This document shows, one piece after another, positions 56,682-64,000 of a stretch of 64,000 nucleotides of DNA. Numbering within the stretch: the first letter of the stretch is position 1; the number at the start of each line of letters is the position of its first letter. Made by a program: the position numbers and the translations under genes. The notes beneath the pieces are model-generated. The model was not told the DNA's origin. It was given only the letters and a program-made list of their open reading frames with translations, and did no database searches. Source of the DNA: Paraburkholderia sp. Tr-20389 (GTDB lineage Bacteria > Pseudomonadota > Gammaproteobacteria > Burkholderiales > Burkholderiaceae); assembly GCF_017104565.1 (NCBI RefSeq), contig NZ_JAAGPD010000050.1, positions 1-64,000 of the forward strand, written 5' to 3'.

Positions 56682-57336
56682 CGCTGGCATCCGCGTTTTT
56701 GCTTCTGGTTTGCTGGCGTTGCCCCTGTGCGGGGCGGCACCTACTTTTCTTTGCAGCGGCAAAGAAAAGTAGGCAAAAGAAAGCCGCTAACCCCGCCAGT
56801 GCCAGTGCTTGCCTGCGGGCCCCCGACAGTTCTTACGCTCCACACGGCAACGTACTTCTTTTCTCCCGTTGCCAGCGCCCTGAACAGACGCATCACCCGC
56901 TTCAATCCCCCGTAGCACATCCAGCGGCAGCGACTCGTCTGCGCCGCCCAGGTGGCAAACTGTGTGTAGGCGGTCGCGCCGTACACGTTGGCGCTCCTAC
57001 GACACCGATCCAGAAGTTCAGTCCGGAGTGGTGCATTTGCGTCGAGACAGCCTACACATAGTTTGCCACCTGGGCGGCAGTGGGACGTCTGGTAACGCAG
57101 TCCGCGTCGCGGGAGTGTGGAGTGGGTGATGCGTGCATTAGCACGTTGGCAACGCGCGAAAGCAAGTGCGTTGCCGCGTGAAGCGTAAGAACTGATGGGG
57201 GCCCGCAGGCAACAAGTAGCACTGGCGGTGTGAGCCCGCTTTCTTTGCTTACTTTCTTTGCGGCGGCAAAGAAAGTAAGTGCCGCCCCGCACAGGGGCAA
57301 CGCATGAACTACCAACACCAAAACGCGGATGCCAGC
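56682..57336. repeat. Nested inverted-repeat element, copy C (reverse core)
   Basis: This 655-bp copy lies between gdx and the DUF4126 gene. Its left arm and core are nearly the reverse complement of copy B's right arm and core. Its left hairpin (56740-56773) is of the B type, while its right hairpin (57248-57279) is of the A type. The central 28-bp inverted repeat (56943-56970 with 57051-57078) has one mismatch. Related tails reach about 56590 and 57425; the right tail has CAACAG trinucleotide repeats and a 17-bp direct repeat (57379-57395, 57406-57422). Short open frames inside are not conserved in frame. Confidence 0.93.
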
Positions 57337-57454
57337 AACAGCAACAGCAACAGCAAAAAACCAAACCGACAGGCGAAGCCGCGCCGCAGGCAAAAACCGG
57401 CAAAACCGCGCCGCAGGCAAAACCCGAAAACGAGCCCACCCCCCGTGGGCTAGC

Positions 57455-57460
57455 TATAAT
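57455..57460 (+). promoter_or_regulatory. Candidate -10 box for the DUF4126 operon
   Basis: A perfect TATAAT lies just past the tail of repeat copy C. The -35 region is poor by eye. It would give a leader of about 140 bases before the DUF4126 gene, within which nothing else is recognised. Confidence 0.45.
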
Positions 57461-57605
57461 GAGACGGAAATCATCCTGAAATTGCTCCGCGCGGCCTTGA
57501 TGCGCGGATCCGGCGGCTTCGGCACGGCGGAGCCTCTGGCACTTCCGCGTCCCCGGCACGAGCCGCCGGAACTGACGGCACGCGACGCGCGCCTCGGAGG
57601 CGGCC

Positions 57606-58217
57606 ATGCTTGAACCTCTTTCGCTTGCGGCGGGCCTGTCGTGGGGCAGCGGCTTGCGTCTTTATCTGACGGTGCTGATCGCGGGCGTCTTCGGTCGCGC
57701 CGGCTTCATCCATCTCCCTGATACGCTGTCCGTCCTGCAGTCGCCGTGGGTCATCGGCACCGCCGCACTACTCACCCTCGCCGAATTTCTCGCCGACAAG
57801 ATTCCCGCGTTCGATTCGCTGTGGGACGCCGTCCACACCTTCATTCGCATTCCTGCAGGCGCCGTGCTGGCCGTCGGCGCGCTCGGTCATGCCGATCCCG
57901 CCATGATGACGATCGCCGCGCTCGCGGGCGGCACGCTCGCCGGCGCCGCGCATCTGACGAAGGCAGGCACCCGCGCGCTGATCAACCTGTCGCCGGAACC
58001 CGTGTCGAATGTCGTCACGTCGACGGCTGAGGACGGGCTCGTGTTCGGCGGCCTGTTGCTGGCACTGTTCGTTCCCGTGCTGTTCCTCGTGCTGCTGGTC
58101 GGCTTCCTCGTGCTCGCGAGCTGGGTGCTGCCGCGTCTGTGGCGCAGCGTGCAGGGCGGCTTCCGCGGCATGGCGACGCACATGGTGTCGCGACTCGCGC
58201 GGAGCCGTCACGATTGA
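57606..58217 (+). CDS. DUF4126-type membrane protein
   Basis: This 203-residue protein has four to five hydrophobic segments. It starts LSLAAGLSWGSGLRLYLTVLIAG and continues with LTLAEFLADKIPAFDSLWDAVHTFIRIPAGA, blocks I associate with DUF4126 (cited as ADKIPAFDSLWD and FIRIPAGA). Function is unknown. GGAGG lies before the ATG. Its stop overlaps the TTG start of the following permease (TTGA), so the two are probably made together. Confidence 0.85.
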   Translation: MLEPLSLAAGLSWGSGLRLYLTVLIAGVFGRAGFIHLPDTLSVLQSPWVIGTAALLTLAEFLADKIPAFDSLWDAVHTFIRIPAGAVLAVGALGHADPAMMTIAALAGGTLAGAAHLTKAGTRALINLSPEPVSNVVTSTAEDGLVFGGLLLALFVPVLFLVLLVGFLVLASWVLPRLWRSVQGGFRGMATHMVSRLARSRHD

Positions 58218-60823
58218 GCGAAGCCGAACGCGTCACCACCGAGGCTCCCCCCGAGCTTCCACGTCACCATCCCAGGCAGCGCGCGTCCGCGCACCGGCTG
58301 TCGCTGGGCCATCTGCTGCATCAGTCGCTGCGCATGACGGCGCGCGACTGGCGCGCAGGCGAACTGACCATGCTGCTGCTCGCGCTCGTGCTGGCCGTCG
58401 CGGCACTGTCGAGCGTCGGCTTTCTCGCCGACCGTCTGCATCAGGGGCTCGAGCGCGATGCGCGGCGCATGATCGCCGCCGATTTCATCGTCCGCTCCGA
58501 CCATCCCGTCGACCCGCAATTCTTCGACAAGGCCAAAGCGCTCGGTCTCGACACGGCGACGACGGCGATTTTCCCCAGCATGGTCAACTCGACGGCGGCC
58601 AAGCCTGTGTCGCGCCTCGCTGCCGTCAAGGCGGTGTCGGCGGGCTATCCGCTGCGCGGCGAGCTGAAGATCGCGCTCGCGTCCGGCGCGCCCGATCGAG
58701 AAGTGCGCGGCATTCCGCCGTCCGGCGAAGTGTGGGTCGACCAGCAGATGCTCGATGCGCTGAAGGCGCACATCGGCGACAAGGTGAAAGTGGGCGGGCG
58801 CGATTTCACGATCGGCGCACTGATTACGCGCGAGCTGGACCGTGGCTTCGCGTTCGTCAATTTTTCGCCGCGTCTGATGATGCGCGCGGACGATCTGGCG
58901 TCGACGGGCCTGACGGGCTACGGCAGCCGCGTCACGTACCGGCTGCTGGTGGCGGGCGGCGACGAGAGTGTCGCGACGTTTTCGAAGTGGGCGCATGAGC
59001 GCGTCGACAACGGCAAGATGCGCGGCTACGCGCTGGAATCGCTGCAGGACGGCCAGCCGCAGGTGCGTCAGACGCTCGATCGCGCGAGCCACTTCCTGAC
59101 GCTCGTCTCGCTGCTGACGGCGCTGCTGGCCGCCGTGGCGATCGCGATGGCCGCGCATCGCTACATGCGCCGGCATCTCGACAGTTGCGCCGCAATGCGC
59201 TGCCTCGGCGCCAGCCAGCGGACCTTGCGCGCGCTGTTTCTGTTCGAGTTCGCGGGACTCGGTCTGCTCGGCGGCGTCGCGGGCGTCGTGCTCGGCTTCG
59301 GCGGGCATCTTGCGCTCTTCTGGTGGCTCGGCAGCCTGATCGACGTGTCGCTGCCTTATCCAAGCGTGTGGCCGGCTCTCGAAGGCATCGCCGCGGGTCT
59401 CGTGCTGCTGATCGGTTTCGCGCTGCCGCCGCTGTTGCCGTTGACGCACGTGCCGCCCGTGCGGGTGCTGCGCCGCGAGTGGGGCGACGAAGGGCGCACG
59501 GCGTGGGCCGCATACGCGCTCGGCATCGTGCTGTTCGCCGGGCTGCTGATTCTCGCGGCAGGCGAGCTGAAGATCGGCGGTATCGTCGCGGGCGGTTTCG
59601 CAGGCGGGCTGCTGCTGTTCTCGCTGATCGCGCGCGCCGCGCTGTGGGGCGCGGCGCGCATCGTGCGCAGCGAGCGCTTTTCTATCGGCATCGGCTGGCG
59701 CTACGCGCTGGCGTCGCTGGAACGCCGCGCGAATTCCAGCGCGCTGCAGATCACCGCGCTCGCGATCGGCCTGATGTGCCTGCTATTGATCGGCATGACG
59801 CGCAACGACCTGATCGAAGGCTGGCATCGCTCGACGCCGCCCGACGCGCCGAACGAATTCATCATCGATATCCAGCCCGATCAGCGCGATGTCGTGACGC
59901 ACTATCTGTCGGCGCACGGTTTTCCGGGCGTCGATCTCGAGCCGATGGTGCGCGGCCGGCTGATCGCGATCAACGACAAGCCCGTCAATCCCGACGACTA
60001 CAAGAACGAAGACGCGCGGCGACTCGTCGATCGCGAGTTCAACCTGTCGTACACGACTCAGTTGCCGGACGACAACCGGATCGTGTCGGGTGACTGGTAC
60101 GGCGACACGACGGCGCCGCAGATTTCGATCGAACAGGGCCTCGCGAAGATCCTGAACGTGAAGGTCGGCGACACGATGCGCTTCGACGTGACGGGCCTGC
60201 AGGTCGATGCGCCCGTGACGAGCGTGCGCAAGCTCGACTGGGGTTCGTTCAAGGTCAACTTCTTCGTCGTGATGCCGCCGGCCGCGCTGAAGGACTATCC
60301 GGCGACCTTCATCACGAGCTTCCATGTGCCGCCCGAGCAGCGCACGGTGATCGACGGTCTGATCGGCCAGTACCCGAACCTCACCGCCATCGATACCGCG
60401 CCGATTCTCGCTCAGGTGCAGCGCGTGATCGGCCAGGTGATCGGCGCGGTGCAGTTCCTGTTCGCCTTCACGCTGATCGCGGGCGTGCTGGTGCTCTACG
60501 CCGCACTGGCGGGCACGCGCGACGAGCGTATGCGAGAATCCGCGCTGCTGCGCGCGCTCGGCGCGTCGCACGCGCAGGTGCGCGCGGTGCAGGTCGCGGA
60601 GTTCGTCGTGGTCGGCGCGCTGTCGGGCCTGATGGCGGCAGTCGGCTCGCAGCTGATCGGCTTCGTGCTCGCCGCGCGCGTGTTCGATTTTTCGATCGAC
60701 TTCAACCCGTGGCTCGTGCCGGCGGGCATTGCGGCGGGCGTCGTGTGCTCGGCCGTCGGTGGGTGGCTGAGCCTGCGTCACGTGCTGATGCGGCCCGCGC
60801 TGCAATCGTTGCGCGATGCGTGA
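58214..60823 (+). CDS. FtsX-type ABC transporter permease (YbbP-like)
   Basis: This 869-residue protein has the duplicated FtsX layout. One helix near residue 55 (MLLLALVLAVAALSSVGFL) is followed by a large periplasmic MacB-PCD-like domain and three helices, a further helix pair, a second periplasmic domain (about residues 550-720) and three final helices ending in LRHVLMRPALQSLRDA. YbbP-like permeases normally work with a YbbA-type ATPase on lipoproteins or toxic lipophilic molecules, but no ATPase gene is adjacent. The TTG at 58214 overlaps the DUF4126 stop and has GGAG upstream; no ATG lies near the start. Confidence 0.88.
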   Translation: MSEAERVTTEAPPELPRHHPRQRASAHRLSLGHLLHQSLRMTARDWRAGELTMLLLALVLAVAALSSVGFLADRLHQGLERDARRMIAADFIVRSDHPVDPQFFDKAKALGLDTATTAIFPSMVNSTAAKPVSRLAAVKAVSAGYPLRGELKIALASGAPDREVRGIPPSGEVWVDQQMLDALKAHIGDKVKVGGRDFTIGALITRELDRGFAFVNFSPRLMMRADDLASTGLTGYGSRVTYRLLVAGGDESVATFSKWAHERVDNGKMRGYALESLQDGQPQVRQTLDRASHFLTLVSLLTALLAAVAIAMAAHRYMRRHLDSCAAMRCLGASQRTLRALFLFEFAGLGLLGGVAGVVLGFGGHLALFWWLGSLIDVSLPYPSVWPALEGIAAGLVLLIGFALPPLLPLTHVPPVRVLRREWGDEGRTAWAAYALGIVLFAGLLILAAGELKIGGIVAGGFAGGLLLFSLIARAALWGAARIVRSERFSIGIGWRYALASLERRANSSALQITALAIGLMCLLLIGMTRNDLIEGWHRSTPPDAPNEFIIDIQPDQRDVVTHYLSAHGFPGVDLEPMVRGRLIAINDKPVNPDDYKNEDARRLVDREFNLSYTTQLPDDNRIVSGDWYGDTTAPQISIEQGLAKILNVKVGDTMRFDVTGLQVDAPVTSVRKLDWGSFKVNFFVVMPPAALKDYPATFITSFHVPPEQRTVIDGLIGQYPNLTAIDTAPILAQVQRVIGQVIGAVQFLFAFTLIAGVLVLYAALAGTRDERMRESALLRALGASHAQVRAVQVAEFVVVGALSGLMAAVGSQLIGFVLAARVFDFSIDFNPWLVPAGIAAGVVCSAVGGWLSLRHVLMRPALQSLRDA

Positions 60824-60870
60824 CATCGTGTTCCGCTTTTTTGACTTCCCTTTGACTGTGTTTTGCCCGT

Positions 60871-61281
60871 ATGACTGATCCGATTGACGAAGCGCCGTCG
60901 CAGCCGACCGCCTTCGAACTCGTTGGCGGCGAGGCGCGCGTGCGCGAACTCGTCGACCGCTTTTACGACCTGATGGACCTCGAAACCGACTTCGCCGGCA
61001 TCCGCAAGCTGCATCCGCCGACGCTCGAAGGCTCGCGCGACAAGCTGTTCTGGTTTCTGTGCGGCTGGCTCGGCGGCCCCGATCACTACATCAGCCGCTT
61101 CGGCCATCCGCGTCTGCGCGCGCGGCATCTGCCGTTCCAGATCGCGTCGGTGGAGCGCGACCAATGGCTGCGCTGCATGGCGTGGGCGATGGAAGACGTC
61201 GGCTTGCCCGAGCCGCTGCGCGAGCGCCTGCTGCATTCGTTCTTCGATACCGCGGACTGGATGCGCAATCATCCGGGCTGA
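60871..61281 (+). CDS. Group II truncated haemoglobin
   Basis: This 136-residue haem protein has the group II signature: LVDRFYDLMD, the segment FWFLCGWLGGPDHYI with the CD1/E region, and the proximal His in GHPRLRARHLPFQI. QWLRCMAWAM supplies the conserved Trp of helix G. Members bind oxygen or NO and protect against nitrosative stress. It has no good Shine-Dalgarno sequence and follows the permease by 47 bases. Confidence 0.92.
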   Translation: MTDPIDEAPSQPTAFELVGGEARVRELVDRFYDLMDLETDFAGIRKLHPPTLEGSRDKLFWFLCGWLGGPDHYISRFGHPRLRARHLPFQIASVERDQWLRCMAWAMEDVGLPEPLRERLLHSFFDTADWMRNHPG

Positions 61282-61447
61282 CGCGTGAGGCGTCGTCCGG
61301 CTGACGCCGATGTGTTGCGCGCGGTAAAACCGTCGTGTCAAAGCGCCCGGTACAGTTCGGTCGGGAGCGCCTGGATGTGAACGAGGCGGGCGTTGCGCGC
61401 ATCGGCATAATGTCCGCTAGTACAAGCCAGGCACAAGGAGACTCCCC

Positions 61448-62179
61448 ATGACGACGCGCGCGCTCTTTCGCGACGACGCCTATCTGACCCGCTGCGACGC
61501 GACCATCACCGCGATCGACGAGCAGGGCATCCATCTCGACCAGACCGTGTTCTATCCGCTCGGCGGCGGCCAGGCGGGCGACGCCGGCGTGCTGACGCTC
61601 GCGGACGGCACGCGCATCGAAATCGCCGACACTCGCAAGGCGAAGTTCGAAGGCGCGACGCCCGACGATGCCGTCCACGTTCCCGCGCCCGGCCAGCAAG
61701 CGCTGCTGGCGCAACTCGCCGCCGGCCAGCCGCTGACGGCGGAGATCGACTGGGGCCGCCGCTACCGGCATATGCGCCTGCACACGGCGAGTCATCTGAT
61801 GTGCGCGGTGCTGCCGTATCCCGTCGACGGCTGCAGCATCACGGCGGACTATGCGCGCCTCGACTTCGCGACGGTCGAGCCGATCGGCCGCGAGGAGGTC
61901 GAGGCGCGGCTCGCGGAACTGGTGGGCGGCGCGCACGGCGTTGCGACGCAGTGGATCACCGATGACGAAATGGCGGCGCGTCCCGAACTCGTGCGCACAA
62001 TGAGTGTGAAGCCGCCGATGGGCCTTGGCCGCGTGCGTCTGTTGCGCATCGAAGGCGTCGACCTGCAGCCGTGCGGCGGCACGCATGTGCGCAACACGCA
62101 GGAGATCGGCGCGCTGCGCGTCGCGAAGCTCGAAAAGAAAAGCGCGCGTACGCGGCGTCTCGTGCTGGAGCTTGCGTGA
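61448..62179 (+). CDS. Alanyl-tRNA editing protein AlaX
   Basis: This 243-residue free-standing editing domain hydrolyses Ser- or Gly-tRNA-Ala. The zinc-binding residues are in HTASH (His112 and His116) and CGGTH (Cys209 and His213). The N-terminal beta-barrel part (TVFYPLGGGQAGDAGVL) marks the AlaX-M type. AGGAGA precedes the ATG. Its TGA overlaps the GTG of the next gene (GTGA). Confidence 0.93.
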   Translation: MTTRALFRDDAYLTRCDATITAIDEQGIHLDQTVFYPLGGGQAGDAGVLTLADGTRIEIADTRKAKFEGATPDDAVHVPAPGQQALLAQLAAGQPLTAEIDWGRRYRHMRLHTASHLMCAVLPYPVDGCSITADYARLDFATVEPIGREEVEARLAELVGGAHGVATQWITDDEMAARPELVRTMSVKPPMGLGRVRLLRIEGVDLQPCGGTHVRNTQEIGALRVAKLEKKSARTRRLVLELA

Positions 62180-62811
62180 GCGTGCGCATCGACGCGGCCG
62201 CGTATTCATCCGAAGCGGACTACGCCGCGCTCGATCCTCGCGCGCGCGATGTGCTCGACTGCTGGTTCGGCTTGCCCGGATCGGACGAATACGGCACGGA
62301 TCAGAAGCGCTGGTTCAAACGCAGCGACGCGTTCGACGCGATGCTGCGCGAGCGCTTCGGCGCGCTGATCGAAGCGGCGCTCGCGCATGAACTCGATGCG
62401 TGGCTGGCGACGCCGCTCGGAGCACTCGCGCTCGTGATCGTGCTCGACCAGTTCACGCGCAACTGTCACCGCAAAACAGCGCGCATGTACGACGGCGACG
62501 CGCAGGCGCTGGGCATCGCGCGTCGCATGATCGAAGCGGGCGGCGATGTGCTGCTGCCGACCGTCTATCACCGGGCGTTCGCCTATATCCCGTTCGAGCA
62601 CGACGAAACACGCGAAGGCCAGCGTGAAGGCGTGCGCCTGTACACGCTGCTCGAAACGCTCGGGCTCGATCCGTCCTATGCGCGCTCGGCAGTACGCCAC
62701 GCGCAGGTGGTCGAGCGCTTCGGACGCTTTCCGCATCGCAATGCGCTGCTCGGCCGTCCTTCGACTGAGGAAGAGACGGCGTTCCTGCGCGAGCCGGGTT
62801 CGTCGTTCTGA
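62176..62811 (+). CDS. DUF924 family protein
   Basis: This 211-residue helical protein has the DUF924 pattern: VLDCWFGLPG near the start, KRWFKRSDAFDAMLRERFG, and LVIVLDQFTRNCHRKTARMYDGD. Later blocks are RAFAYIPFEHDE and RFGRFPHRNALLGRPSTEEE. The family resembles TPR-like proteins and has no settled function. The GTG start overlaps the alaX stop, which indicates translational coupling. Confidence 0.88.
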   Translation: MSVRIDAAAYSSEADYAALDPRARDVLDCWFGLPGSDEYGTDQKRWFKRSDAFDAMLRERFGALIEAALAHELDAWLATPLGALALVIVLDQFTRNCHRKTARMYDGDAQALGIARRMIEAGGDVLLPTVYHRAFAYIPFEHDETREGQREGVRLYTLLETLGLDPSYARSAVRHAQVVERFGRFPHRNALLGRPSTEEETAFLREPGSSF

Positions 62812-62833
62812 CGCGTTCCGGCCCGACGCGGAT

Positions 62834-64000
62834 TCAGTCGCCGGCGCCCGTGGCCGACGGCGTGCGCACGAACACGCGCAGCAGCTCGTCGTTGTCGCCG
62901 GGCCGTGCGCCCGACCAGAACAACTGCCAGCCGTCGCGTGGCTGCGCGGGATCCTGACGGCGCGTTTGCACGATCAGCCAGGTACAGGCTTGCGCATCGC
63001 CGGCAGGGTCCGCCGCATTCGGCGCATTCAAGGGCATATGCTCGATGCCGGCAAAGTAATACAGCATCGGCGCTTCCGATTCGCCGAGCGCGAGACTCGC
63101 CATGCAATCGTCGTCGTTCCACTGCGCGGCGAGGTGCGTGTGGAGATCTTCGAACACCGAGCGGTAGCTCTTCGCCAGATCGAGCCACGGCAGCAGCAGC
63201 GTGCTGACGAGTCCCCACGCGACGATCGCACCCGCACACCAGCTCAGCGCGCCGCGCCATTTGCCTGCGTGCCGGATGAGCGGCAGCAGCCACATCCAGC
63301 CGACCGTCAGCGCGAGCGCCGCGGCCACTTCAACGGGATGGATCGGCAGCGTCCAGTCGAGCGGCAGCCAGCGGCCCAGCAGATGAACCGATGCACGGTT
63401 GCCGGCGGGATTCGTCATCGTCGACCAGATCATCCACGCGAGTGCGGTGAGCACGCCGAACAGCACGCGGCTCGTCATGTCCCATCCGGTGTGCACGCGC
63501 TGCGGCAACCGTTCGATCGCGCGCGCGGCGAGCGGCGCGAGCGGCGCGATGAACGGCAGGATGTACAGTTCGCGGATCGTCGCCGAGGTTTGCAGTACCG
63601 CGAAGCCCGTGCCCGCAAAGATCAGCGGTAGTGCGACGCGTGGGTCGCGCAGTTCACGCCATCCGCTGCGAGCCAATCCGGCGAGCGCGACGAGCGCCAG
63701 CGGCACGACAGGAAAACCGACCGTGAGAATCGTCTTCAGCACGAACAGCTTGTTGTCGTTTTCCGAACCCAGTTCGGGCACGGAGAAGCCGAAGAAGCGT
63801 CCGACATTGTTGTCCCACAGCCAGACCTTGAAGAGCGCCCCGGAGCGCAGATAGAAGCAGATGGGCCAGATCAGCGCGAACGGCGCGAACATGCACGCCG
63901 CCAGCGCGAGCGCGCGTGCGAAGCGCAGGCTGCGGCACGCCGGATAAAGCGCGAGCACGGCGCAGAGGGTCGCGCCGAACACGAGCGGCACGAACAGTCC
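62834..64000 (-). CDS. Membrane glycosyltransferase of the ArnT/PMT type, partial (N-terminus beyond right edge)
   Basis: Only the C-terminal part of this leftward gene is present, about 389 residues. It has at least six hydrophobic segments and a C-terminal soluble region. FGATLCAVLALYPACRSLRF, WLWDNNVGRFFGF and IRELYILPFIAPLAPLAARA resemble ArnT/PMT-family lipid-linked sugar transferases, which modify lipid A or glycans on the periplasmic face. The N-terminal catalytic Asp motifs are outside the window, so substrate and exact family remain open. It converges on the DUF924 gene with a 22-base gap. Confidence 0.8.
   Translation of the reverse strand, partial: GLFVPLVFGATLCAVLALYPACRSLRFARALALAACMFAPFALIWPICFYLRSGALFKVWLWDNNVGRFFGFSVPELGSENDNKLFVLKTILTVGFPVVPLALVALAGLARSGWRELRDPRVALPLIFAGTGFAVLQTSATIRELYILPFIAPLAPLAARAIERLPQRVHTGWDMTSRVLFGVLTALAWMIWSTMTNPAGNRASVHLLGRWLPLDWTLPIHPVEVAAALALTVGWMWLLPLIRHAGKWRGALSWCAGAIVAWGLVSTLLLPWLDLAKSYRSVFEDLHTHLAAQWNDDDCMASLALGESEAPMLYYFAGIEHMPLNAPNAADPAGDAQACTWLIVQTRRQDPAQPRDGWQLFWSGARPGDNDELLRVFVRTPSATGAGD

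Noticed and set aside
56594-57607. Open frames inside repeat copy C, including a 288-codon leftward one
   Set aside because: Same reason as for copies A and B; the long frame simply runs through both arms of the element.

Overview
The window looks like an ordinary chromosomal stretch of a high-GC betaproteobacterium of the family Burkholderiaceae, most likely Paraburkholderia or Burkholderia. The evidence is codon use, the intracellular PHB depolymerase with a Cys183 nucleophile, the yebC-purD-hemF-nadD-rsfS-rlmH-maf-rng gene order, and several small proteins typical of that group. No rRNA, tRNA, CRISPR array, prophage or complete insertion sequence was found.

Layout. 0-6.3 kb: RsxB-like ferredoxin (cut by the left edge), a TetR regulator, PhaZ, a GH15 enzyme with an unusual hydrophilic insertion, and two small proteins. 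6.5-15 kb: periplasmic lactonase-fold protein, a very long FtsK translocase, a META-domain lipoprotein, PurT, a DUF6726-type lipoprotein and an MliC-type lysozyme inhibitor. 15-20 kb: an acetolactate-synthase-like enzyme paired with an aldehyde dehydrogenase, then the RhlE helicase behind a long leader. 20-26 kb: GluQ, TrhO and DnaE. 26-31.5 kb: lipopolysaccharide assembly (WaaE-like transferase, MsbA, a GT4 transferase, an O-antigen-ligase-like protein). 31.5-40.2 kb: small proteins and the leftward housekeeping run from yebC to rng. 41-47 kb: Upp, an atypical SDR, MgsA, a quinone oxidoreductase and an exported alkylsulfatase. 46.8-56.6 kb: potassium uptake (kdpFABC plus kdpDE) and a guanidinium exporter (gdx) under a guanidine-II riboswitch. 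57.6-64 kb: DUF4126 protein, FtsX-type permease, truncated haemoglobin, AlaX, DUF924 protein and a glycosyltransferase cut by the right edge.

The most unusual content is a family of nested inverted-repeat elements about 655 bp long. Three copies lie between genes at 40.5-41.2, 51.8-52.4 and 56.7-57.3 kb. They have nearly equal length and a shared plan: a strong hairpin in each arm, a central 28-bp inverted repeat, and a directional core of about 80 bp. One copy separates kdpFABC from its sensor-regulator pair kdpDE. A second copy, in the opposite orientation, lies beyond gdx. The facing arms of these two copies form inverted repeats of roughly 410 bp at about 97% identity (counted by eye), so the 4-kb kdpDE-gdx segment could in principle invert by homologous recombination.

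Other points of note are a small membrane-protein gene translationally coupled upstream of kdpF, a KdpE-like operator, a nadD gene with no ATG or GTG start, and a long structured-looking rhlE leader. All calls come from reading the sequence; no database search was run.
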